NCBI GenBank assembly: GCA_964624465.1
Contig: CAZUZD010000332.1
Location: 1-6,646, forward strand
Reading direction: 5' to 3'
Length of the DNA: 6,646 bases
Source of the DNA: CAZUZD01 sp964624465
Lineage (GTDB): Bacteria > Planctomycetota > Planctomycetia > Isosphaerales > Isosphaeraceae
Shown here: positions 1-5,015 of the stretch, in pieces
Layout of the letters: each line of letters starts with the position of its first letter
Numbering within the stretch: the first letter of the stretch is position 1
Translations under genes and position numbers: made by a program
The notes under the pieces: generated by a model
The model's input: only the letters and a program-made list of their open reading frames with translations
Told to the model about the DNA's origin: nothing
The model's database searches: none

Positions 1-1526
1 TCGGCCAGGGCGGCGGCGACGGCCCCGGCGTGGCGGGCGCCGGTGACGGCCACCAGCGGGATCCGGCCGTCGTCGCCCGGCGGGAACAGCTCGGCGACGA
101 TCGCCTCGGCGACCGGCTGGCTGGAACCGGCGTGCGGGTGCAGGTGGTAAAAGAGCCCCGGGCCGGCGTTGACCTCGAGGATCGCGCCGGCCTGCTCCTC
201 CAGGGGGCGGCCGATGTCCTCGGCCATCAGGTCGACGCCAGCGATGTCGAGCCCGACCTCGGCCGCCGCCTCCTCGGCGCGGGCGGCCACGGCCGGGTGC
301 ACGGCGGCGGTCACGTCGGTGCAGACGTCGCTGCTGAGCTGCAGGGTCACGCTGACGCCGGCGGCCGGCACGTCGTCGAAGGCGTACCCCTGCCCGGCCA
401 CCACCAGCCGCGCCAGGTCGTCCAGCTCGATGGCGTCGAGGGTGCAGTACCAGTCGGTGCCCCGGCGCGGGTCGGCGTTGGCGGCCTCGACGAGCTGGCG
501 GATCGAATGAATGCCGTCGCCGACGACGTGGAACGGGTCGCCCCGGTAGGCGGCCACCATGCGGCCGCCGACGACCAGGAGCCGGTGCTCGGAGCCCGTG
601 ACGAACCGCTCGACCAGCACCTCGACCGGCTCGTCGCGGACGGCCGCCGCGATCGGGTAGGCGGCCTCGACCTGCTCGCGGGTCGTGAGCCGCAGCGCCA
701 CGCCGCGGGCGTGGTTGCTGTCGCGGGGCTTGACGACCACCGGCACGCCGACCTCCAGCGCCGCGGCCCAGGCGTCGGCCGGCGACTCGACGGCGCGGCC
801 GGCGGGCACGGGCACGCCGATGGCGCGGAGCAGCTGGCGGGTCAGCTCCTTGTCGGAGGCGATCTCGCTGGCGATCGAGCCGGTGCGATCCGACTGCGCC
901 GTCCAGATCCGCCGCTGGCGCGCCCCCCAGCCGAGCTGCACCAGCGAGCCGGCGTTGAGCCGACGCGCCGGCACCCCCCGCGCCGCGGCCGCCTCGACCA
1001 TGGCGCGGGTGCTGGGGCCGAGCCGGGTCTGGTTGCCCCGCTTGCGGAGCGCATCGACCTCGGCCGCCAGGTCGAGCGCCGCCAGCGCCTCGGCCGGCTC
1101 CGAGCCCCCGGGGGCCAGGGCCCCGGCCAGCCAGCGCCAGGCCTGCTCGACGCAGTGGCGGTCGAAGGCCTCGTCCTGGTAGCCCAGGTGGATCCGGTAG
1201 CGGCCGGGCTCGCCCAGGGGGTCGGTGGCCGAGGGGAGCCGGTCGCCGCCGGTCAGGCCGAGCACGATCCTGGCCAGCGCCTCGGGCACGGCCGTGGCCG
1301 GCAGGTCGCCGGCGCGGAGCCGCTCCAGGCGCTCGGCCACCTCGGCGGCGGCCGGCTCGTGCGGCCGTGGGGCCGGCAGGCGGTCGACCAGGCGCGGGAG
1401 CAGGCCGGTCAGGTCGGCCGCGGCGCGGCCCTCGAGCGCGGTCAGGTCGGCGTCAACGGCGAGGGCCGGCCGCGGGTCCCAGAGGTTCGGCCCGCGCAGG
1501 GCCTGCACCGGGCGGAAGTGGATCAA
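1..1526 (-). CDS. cphA: Cyanophycin synthetase (CphA) family protein, N-terminal part; C-terminus cut by window edge
   Basis: CphA makes cyanophycin, a multi-L-arginyl-poly-aspartate nitrogen store, in the cytoplasm; its ATP-grasp (G) and Mur-ligase-like (M) domains add Asp and Arg. Reading the minus strand gives about 508 codons. The N-domain opens with the family signature ALRGPNLW at residues 9-16. The G domain shows SLVQLGWGARQRR (194-206), DKEL (225-228), VVVKPRDSNHARGV (around K266), EHRLLVVGGRMVAAYRG (313 on), VVGDGIHSIRQLVEAANADPRRG, DLMAEDIGRPLEEQ and EVNAGPG (451-457). The linker AEAIVAELFPPGDDGRIPLVAVTG then enters the M domain, but the expected GTNGKTT reads GARHAGAV (496-503). 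The start is a TTG, with GGAG 7 nt upstream and no ATG or GTG nearby in frame; it places the LRGPN motif at the family's usual distance from the N-terminus. Family membership is very likely. Bifunctional activity is doubtful: the gene could be a CphA2-like form or the non-canonical member of a CphA pair. Its neighbour to the left is not visible. Confidence 0.9.
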   Translation of the reverse strand, partial: MIHFRPVQALRGPNLWDPRPALAVDADLTALEGRAAADLTGLLPRLVDRLPAPRPHEPAAAEVAERLERLRAGDLPATAVPEALARIVLGLTGGDRLPSATDPLGEPGRYRIHLGYQDEAFDRHCVEQAWRWLAGALAPGGSEPAEALAALDLAAEVDALRKRGNQTRLGPSTRAMVEAAAARGVPARRLNAGSLVQLGWGARQRRIWTAQSDRTGSIASEIASDKELTRQLLRAIGVPVPAGRAVESPADAWAAALEVGVPVVVKPRDSNHARGVALRLTTREQVEAAYPIAAAVRDEPVEVLVERFVTGSEHRLLVVGGRMVAAYRGDPFHVVGDGIHSIRQLVEAANADPRRGTDWYCTLDAIELDDLARLVVAGQGYAFDDVPAAGVSVTLQLSSDVCTDVTAAVHPAVAARAEEAAAEVGLDIAGVDLMAEDIGRPLEEQAGAILEVNAGPGLFYHLHPHAGSSQPVAEAIVAELFPPGDDGRIPLVAVTGARHAGAVAAALA

Positions 1527-1532
1527 CGGCGG

Positions 1533-1540
1533 GCTCCGGG
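1533..1540 (-). promoter_or_regulatory. Ribosome binding site for the CphA-like gene (decides the TTG start)
   Basis: On the minus strand the bases before TTG (1526-1524) read cccGGAGcccgccg, which puts a GGAG core about 7 nt from the start codon. The frame stays open upstream to about 1728 without ATG or GTG, so this SD is the main reason for choosing TTG. Confidence 0.55.
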
Positions 1541-1602
1541 CTGGGCGTGGCCGGCGGCGACCGCCGGGGAGGGACGGGCCGGATCCGGGCAATCGGGCAG
1601 AT

Positions 1603-1634
1603 CCCGGCGGGCAGCCGCCGGGGCAGGATGCCCC
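1603..1634. other. Two overlapping hairpins in the CphA-side leader
   Basis: CCCGGCGG (1603-1610) and CCGCCGGG (1615-1622) form a perfect 8-bp stem with a 4-nt loop. GGGGCA (1620-1625) and TGCCCC (1629-1634) form a perfect 6-bp stem with a 3-nt loop. They share bases 1620-1622, so they cannot both fully form. They sit in what would be the 5' leader of the minus-strand gene. No U-tract follows on either strand, so these are not classical terminators. GC-rich DNA produces such stems readily. Confidence 0.35.
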
Positions 1635-1635
1635 G

Positions 1636-1665
1636 ATTGCAACCGATCCCCCGGCCCCGCTTCAA
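1636..1665 (-). promoter_or_regulatory. Weak candidate sigma70-type promoter for the CphA-like gene
   Basis: On the minus strand, TTGAAG (1665-1660) and TGCAAT (1641-1636) are separated by 18 nt. Each hexamer matches four of six consensus positions. It lies about 110 nt upstream of the TTG start in the divergent intergenic region. Weak matches occur by chance, so this is only a candidate. Confidence 0.25.
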
Positions 1666-1716
1666 GATCAAGCCGACGCCCCGGCCCGGGCCGATCATGC
1701 GACCCGACAACAATGA

Positions 1717-1744
1717 TTGATCCGGGTCAGTCCGCCGCTACAAT
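1717..1744 (+). promoter_or_regulatory. Sigma70-type promoter for the lipoprotein-DUF4230 unit
   Basis: TTGATC (1717-1722; TTGA of TTGACA matches) and TACAAT (1739-1744; five of six match TATAAT) are separated by 16 nt. The site is in a locally AT-richer patch of an otherwise very GC-rich intergenic region, between divergent genes. It implies a start near 1751 and a leader of about 175 nt before the ATG at 1927. Confidence 0.5.
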
Positions 1745-1926
1745 CAGGGACCCCACGCCCCCCGGGGTGCCCCGGGCCCGAGCTCTTCCCGAGCGATGCC
1801 GCTCGGACGCCGGGGCGGGACCCCAGGGCTCCCCCACCGACCGCCGGACCGGCTGCCGACGCCCCGGGCGCCTGGTCCTGGAGGGCGGACTTTCCGAATC
1901 GACCGACCCGAGCAGGAGGCAGCGGC
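1745..1926 (+). other. Long 5' leader with a hairpin, upstream of the lipoprotein gene
   Basis: This stretch between the predicted promoter and the lipoprotein ATG has no convincing gene. It holds a perfect 7-bp stem CCGAGCG (1789-1795) / CGCTCGG (1800-1806) with loop ATGC, and self-complementary CCCCGGGG-like runs around 1769-1784. I recognise no known riboswitch. The SD AGGAGG for the next gene lies at its end (1914-1919). Confidence 0.35.
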
Positions 1927-2169
1927 ATGCGACCGCCCCGCACCACGAACCGGCCCCGCGTCCCTGGCCTCGGTCTTGGCCTGGCCCTGACCCTGGCCGC
2001 CGGCTGCAGCGACAGCGGCGATGGCAAGGGCAAGGGCCAGGCCGACGCCAGCGGCACCACCTGGTACGGCGTCAAGACCGACGGCGGCGCGCCCCCCGTG
2101 GCGCAGGCCTCCATGACCACGGCCCCGGCGCCCGCTCCCGGCCAGGGGGCGACCGATGGCGCGAAGTGA
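1927..2169 (+). CDS. Small predicted lipoprotein, 80 aa
   Basis: The ATG at 1927 has a perfect AGGAGG (1914-1919) 7 nt upstream, which fixes the start. The N-terminus carries R2, R5, R9 and R11, then the hydrophobic stretch VPGLGLGLALTLAAGC with a lipobox AAGC ending at C27. Signal peptidase II cleavage and lipidation of C27 are expected. The mature part is about 53 residues, starting CSDSGDGKGKGQADASG and continuing with Gly, Ala, Pro and Thr, so it is probably disordered. WYGVK (about 46-50) is the only ordered-looking patch. I recognise no family. The stop codon overlaps the start of the DUF4230 gene by 14 nt, so the two are probably co-translated and may work together in the envelope. The function is unknown. 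Confidence 0.8.
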   Translation: MRPPRTTNRPRVPGLGLGLALTLAAGCSDSGDGKGKGQADASGTTWYGVKTDGGAPPVAQASMTTAPAPAPGQGATDGAK

Positions 2170-2887
2170 CGATCGCCAGCCGCCGACCCAGGTGGTGATC
2201 AAGTCGGGCGGGTCGACGACCAGCCTGGCGATGACCGCGCTGGCCACCGCCGGCCTCCTGTTCCTGGCCTACCTGGGCTACCAGCTCTGGAGCCGTGCGA
2301 CGAACTTCGACCCGACGGCGCTGGTCAAGGACACGAAGCCGGTGGTGACCTCCACCGGCCCGACGCTCACGCAGCTCAAGAACCTCAAGGACCTGGTCAG
2401 CGCCCACGTGCACGTCGCCGACGTGCTGGTGGCCGAGAGCCGGTACCTCAAGGGCTCGTGGATCGTGCAGGGGGACGCGCTGATCGCCGTCGACCTGGCC
2501 GGCGCCGAGATCCAGGCGAAGGACGAGCCGGCGCGCACCGCGCGGCTGGTGCTGCCGCCGCCGCGGGTCCTGTCGCCGCGGGTCGACCACAACCTGACCC
2601 GCGAGTGGGACATCCGGTCGAACACCTGGATCCCGGGCGCGGCCACCCTGCTGGGCAACCGCGACGAGATGCAGAAGGAGGCCATGCGCCAGTGCCAGCA
2701 GCTCGTCGAGCGCGCCGCCGGCGCCAGCAACCACCTCGAATCGGCCCGCAAGCAGGCCGAGCTGGCGCTCCGCGAGTTCTACAACCAGGTCGGCTGGACC
2801 GTCACCGTCGGCTGGTCCGACCGCCCCCAGGCGCCCCCCGCGGCCGCCGAGGTCGACGCCAAGGCCAAGGCCACCCCCGCGCCCTGA
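2156..2887 (+). CDS. DUF4230-type membrane-anchored protein, 243 aa
   Basis: A short charged N-terminus precedes one transmembrane helix (about residues 23-46, LAMTALATAGLLFLAYLGYQ), so the rest is probably extracytoplasmic. The soluble part follows the DUF4230 pattern as I know it: LTQLKNLKDLVSAHVHVADV, then a strand-rich section LKGSWIVQGDALIAVDLAGAEI (Gly-x-Trp-x-hydrophobic, then AVDL), then LVLPPPRVLSPRVDHN (the LP-P-Vl...vD motif). A long helix with ERAAGASNHLESARKQAELALREFYNQVGW (about 192-221) and a final strand TVTVGW close it. The Ala/Pro/Lys tail PPAAAEVDAKAKATPAP looks disordered. The biochemical role of DUF4230 is unknown. The start is ATG 2156, with AGGGGG (2144-2149) 6 nt upstream, inside the end of the lipoprotein gene, which points to translational coupling. 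Family assignment is by motif pattern only. Confidence 0.85.
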   Translation: MARSDDRQPPTQVVIKSGGSTTSLAMTALATAGLLFLAYLGYQLWSRATNFDPTALVKDTKPVVTSTGPTLTQLKNLKDLVSAHVHVADVLVAESRYLKGSWIVQGDALIAVDLAGAEIQAKDEPARTARLVLPPPRVLSPRVDHNLTREWDIRSNTWIPGAATLLGNRDEMQKEAMRQCQQLVERAAGASNHLESARKQAELALREFYNQVGWTVTVGWSDRPQAPPAAAEVDAKAKATPAP

Positions 2888-3143
2888 GCCACCCCCGCTC
2901 CGGCCAGCTCGACCGGGGCCGGGCGGCGGGACCCAGCCTCCTTGACGACATGACGGCGCCCCGCCCACGCCAAGGGCCACCGGGATCCCGGGCGGCCCCG
3001 CTGGCCGGCGCAGGGTGGCCCCGGGGACGACTTCGGGTGAGGATGGAGCCCGGCGCTCCGGTCCCGGTTCGGGGATCAGGGCCCGCCCGGTGTCCGCGGT
3101 GGCCCGGGGCGGAATTGCCCTCCAGGCCACGGCCCTCGCCACC
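2888..3143. other. Intergenic region without a recognisable gene
   Basis: This 256-nt gap separates the DUF4230 gene from the GH99-like gene. It contains the 12-nt palindrome CCGGGATCCCGG (2980-2991) but no stem followed by a T-tract, so no intrinsic terminator is visible. A TTGACG at 2942-2947 lacks a matching -10 element. No clear promoter for the next gene is seen, so read-through from upstream is possible. Confidence 0.4.
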
Positions 3144-4721
3144 ATGCCCGCACAACGCCCGCTGACCGGCCCGATCGTCCTGAGCCTGACCGCGGGGCTG
3201 CTCGCCAGCGCCATCGCCGCGACCGCCCGCGCGGCCGACGATCCGCCCCCGCCGCCGGCCCCCTTGGCCGCCGCGCTGGCCGAGGCGCTGTCGTTTGCGC
3301 GCGACGATCGCGTCGTGATGACGTACTACTTCTACTGGTACGACCGCACGACCGGGGCGCACCTGACCGACCCCGACGGCTCGGACGCGCTGACGACGCA
3401 CCCGGCGACGCTGGAGGACTTCTCCTATCGCTCGGTCGCCTGGCACCGCCGGCAGCTCGAGGACATGGCGGCCGCCGGCATCGACGTGGCGCTGGCGGTC
3501 TTCTGGGGCGCCCCCTCGGAGCGCGACCCGAAGGCGGGGCTGCACTGGAGCTTCGCCGGCCTGGGACCGCTGGTCGAGGCCCGCGAGCAACTGCTCAAGG
3601 CCGGCAAGAATCCGCCGCGGATCGGGCTCTTCTACGACACCTCCACGCTGCAGCACAACGCCGCCGGCCGGCACATCGACCTGACCACCGACGCCGGCAA
3701 GGCGTGGTTCTTCGAGACCGTCCGCGACTTCTTCGCGACCATCCCGCCGAAGCACTGGGCCCAGATCGACGGCCGCCCGATCGTGAGCCTCTACGGCGCC
3801 AGCTTCGCCAGGGCGCACGACGCCACGCTCACCGCCGACCTGAACCGCCGGTTCGCCGCCGAATTCGTCGGCCGCACGCCGTTCCTGATCCGCGAGATCT
3901 CGTGGGCGATCCCCGCCGATGCCGTCTACGCCTGGGGCGGAGCGGTCAGCCCGCGATTGCTCGACGTGGCGGCCATCGGACCCGGCTACGACGACTCGGC
4001 CGTGCTGGGTCGCACGCCGCTGGTCGTGTCGCGCCAGGGGGGCGCCTTCTACGAGACGGCCTGGCGGCGGGTGCTGCGACGCGGGCCGAAGCTGGTCGTG
4101 CTGGAGACCTGGAACGAGTTCCACGAGGGGACGGACATCGCCGAGTCGCGCGAGTCGGGCCGCCAGTACATCGACCTGACCCGGCGATACGTCGACCGCT
4201 TCAAGGCCGGCCTCGGCCCCGAGCCGCGCCCCGGCCGCTTCAGCGCGGCCCGCTCGGTGTCGATCGGCTTCGGTCCCGGCGGCGACGACGCCATGGGCCT
4301 GACCCGCCTGGATCCCGGCGACGGCCGTACCGTCGAGCGGATCGACGGCCGCGCCCCGGCGGCTGGCTCCGGCCCGAGGTTCCTGTACGTGGCCGCCGAC
4401 GCGAGCTTCCTCGACGCCGGCGTCAGCGGCCTGACCCTCCATGTCACCTTCCGCGACGTCGCCCCCGGGCGGCTCACGGTGCAGTACGACGGCAGCGACC
4501 CCGCGGCCCCCTTCGCCGGCGCCTACAGCCCCAGCCCCGACGTCGTGACGCTGACCGGCTCGGGCGCCCTGCGGACCGCCCGCTTCCGCCTCCCCGGCGC
4601 CCGCCTGACCGGCGCCCAGAACGACGGCGCCGACCTCCGCCTCGCCATCGAGGCCCCCGACCTCGTCGTCCGGCGCCTCACCCTCGAACGCGACGGCCCT
4701 ACGGCCTCGCCCCGCCCGTGA
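3144..4721 (+). CDS. Secreted GH99-like / DUF5010-type TIM-barrel protein with C-terminal beta-sandwich-like domain, 525 aa
   Basis: The N-terminus, MPAQRPLTGP then a hydrophobic core and ATARA|ADD, is a Sec signal peptide with cleavage near residue 30, followed by a proline run. The barrel (about 45-360) starts with YYFYWYD (61-67) and HLTDPDGSDALTTHP, continues with WHRRQLEDMAAAGIDVALAVFWG and DGRPIVSLYG, and ends with LETWNEFHEGTDIAES. That last motif parallels the NEWHEGTQIE motif of GH99 endo-alpha-mannosidases, where both glutamates are catalytic; here they are E325 and E328, both kept. This suggests glycan hydrolysis outside the cytoplasm; the substrate is unknown. The last 150 residues (FLYVAADASFLDAGVSGLTL, VQYDGSD, GAQNDGADLRLAIEAPDLVV) form a separate beta-rich domain, possibly carbohydrate-binding. 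The frame is open from a GTG at 3015, but ATG 3144 is chosen because the signal peptide begins there; its SD is weak. Confidence 0.85.
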   Translation: MPAQRPLTGPIVLSLTAGLLASAIAATARAADDPPPPPAPLAAALAEALSFARDDRVVMTYYFYWYDRTTGAHLTDPDGSDALTTHPATLEDFSYRSVAWHRRQLEDMAAAGIDVALAVFWGAPSERDPKAGLHWSFAGLGPLVEAREQLLKAGKNPPRIGLFYDTSTLQHNAAGRHIDLTTDAGKAWFFETVRDFFATIPPKHWAQIDGRPIVSLYGASFARAHDATLTADLNRRFAAEFVGRTPFLIREISWAIPADAVYAWGGAVSPRLLDVAAIGPGYDDSAVLGRTPLVVSRQGGAFYETAWRRVLRRGPKLVVLETWNEFHEGTDIAESRESGRQYIDLTRRYVDRFKAGLGPEPRPGRFSAARSVSIGFGPGGDDAMGLTRLDPGDGRTVERIDGRAPAAGSGPRFLYVAADASFLDAGVSGLTLHVTFRDVAPGRLTVQYDGSDPAAPFAGAYSPSPDVVTLTGSGALRTARFRLPGARLTGAQNDGADLRLAIEAPDLVVRRLTLERDGPTASPRP

Positions 4722-4722
4722 A

Positions 4723-4734
4723 CCTCCCGGGAGG
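4723..4734. repeat. 12-nt palindrome directly after the GH99-like stop codon
   Basis: CCTCCCGGGAGG lies one nucleotide after the TGA at 4719-4721. It is perfectly self-complementary but leaves no loop and no T-tract follows, so it is not a convincing intrinsic terminator. Confidence 0.3.
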
Positions 4735-4803
4735 GTGGGAACGGGGCCAAGCGTGGTCCCGGAGACTCCTCGCCTCGACCGTCGTGGCGCCGTGCGCCCG
4801 GTC

Positions 4804-4851
4804 CCGCGAGCCAGTGAATCGTAGGGTTTTCACCGGGACACCGCGAGCCAG
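4804..4851. repeat. 11-bp direct repeat CCGCGAGCCAG, two copies
   Basis: Identical copies lie at 4804-4814 and 4841-4851, 37 bp apart start to start. The second copy ends 4 nt before the predicted -35 element at 4856. The position suits an activator or operator pair, but chance in GC-rich DNA is possible. Confidence 0.4.
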
Positions 4852-4855
4852 ACCC

Positions 4856-4885
4856 TTGCAATCCCCAGAGATGCTGCTTTAAAAT
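4856..4885 (+). promoter_or_regulatory. Sigma70-type promoter for the HExxH-PDZ gene
   Basis: TTGCAA (4856-4861; four of six) and TAAAAT (4880-4885; five of six) are separated by 18 nt. They sit in the most AT-rich patch of the window (4876-4900). This predicts a start near 4892 and a leader of about 125 nt that contains the two hairpins described at 4932-4981 and 4980-5005. Confidence 0.5.
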
Positions 4886-4931
4886 AGTTTTTGGATTTGC
4901 CATTCGCGACGGGTGGCAGTCTCTGGTCTTG

Positions 4932-4981
4932 AAGGCCCGGAACCCCGGCGTGTCTGCCGAGGTCCGGGCCTTTCGTCTTTT
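4932..4981 (+). terminator. Intrinsic-terminator-like hairpin in the leader of the HExxH-PDZ gene (possible attenuator)
   Basis: AAGGCCCGGA (4932-4941) pairs perfectly with TCCGGGCCTT (4963-4972), ten base pairs. The inner segment can extend the stem: CC (4943-4944) with GG (4961-4962), and CGGC (4946-4949) with GCCG (4956-4959), leaving the loop GTGTCT. The T-rich run TTTCGTCTTTT (4971-4981) follows. This is the standard look of a Rho-independent terminator on the plus strand. It could end transcripts from the GH99-like gene, but it also lies between the predicted promoter and the next ATG, only about 35 nt from that ATG. Confidence 0.65.
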
Positions 4982-5010
4982 CGGCGACCTCCTGCTGTCG
5001 CCGAAGGAGG
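4980..5010 (+). promoter_or_regulatory. SD-adjacent hairpin with anti-SD loop
   Basis: TTCGGCGAC (4980-4988) pairs perfectly with GTCGCCGAA (4997-5005), nine base pairs, around the loop CTCCTGCT. The SD AGGAGG is 5005-5010, so its first base is the last base of the stem. CCTCCT (4988-4993) is the exact complement of the SD. With the hairpin formed the SD is largely free; if the stem opens, CCTCCT could pair with the SD. The ATG at 5016 follows 5 nt after the SD. Confidence 0.5.
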
Positions 5011-5015
5011 CCACG

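Noticed and set aside
30..2198. A 722-codon open frame on the plus strand
   Set aside because: It is the antisense shadow of the CphA-like gene in the same codon register, kept open by GC-rich third positions. The minus strand gives clear CphA motifs throughout; the plus translation is low-complexity Gly/Arg/Ala, and it also runs across the divergent promoter and the lipoprotein gene.
2942..2947. TTGACG as a -35 element for the GH99-like gene
   Set aside because: No AT-rich -10 hexamer occurs 16-18 nt downstream; the region there is CGCCCCGCCCACG-like.
2980..2991. Palindrome CCGGGATCCCGG as a terminator after the DUF4230 gene
   Set aside because: It has no loop and no T-tract, and GATCC-centred palindromes recur by chance in this sequence.
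3015..3143. A 43-codon N-terminal extension of the GH99-like protein from a GTG
   Set aside because: It would bury the signal peptide that begins at ATG 3144, and the extension looks like translated intergenic sequence.
2802..4442. A 546-codon open frame on the minus strand
   Set aside because: It lies opposite the GH99-like gene, whose signal peptide and catalytic motifs are recognisable. The minus product has no motif and the Arg/Gly/Ala/Val-rich look of a shadow frame.
4929..5015. A 29-codon N-terminal extension of the HExxH-PDZ protein from a TTG
   Set aside because: It spans the terminator-like hairpin and the SD hairpin, has no SD of its own, and would bury the signal peptide. ATG 5016 has a perfect SD.
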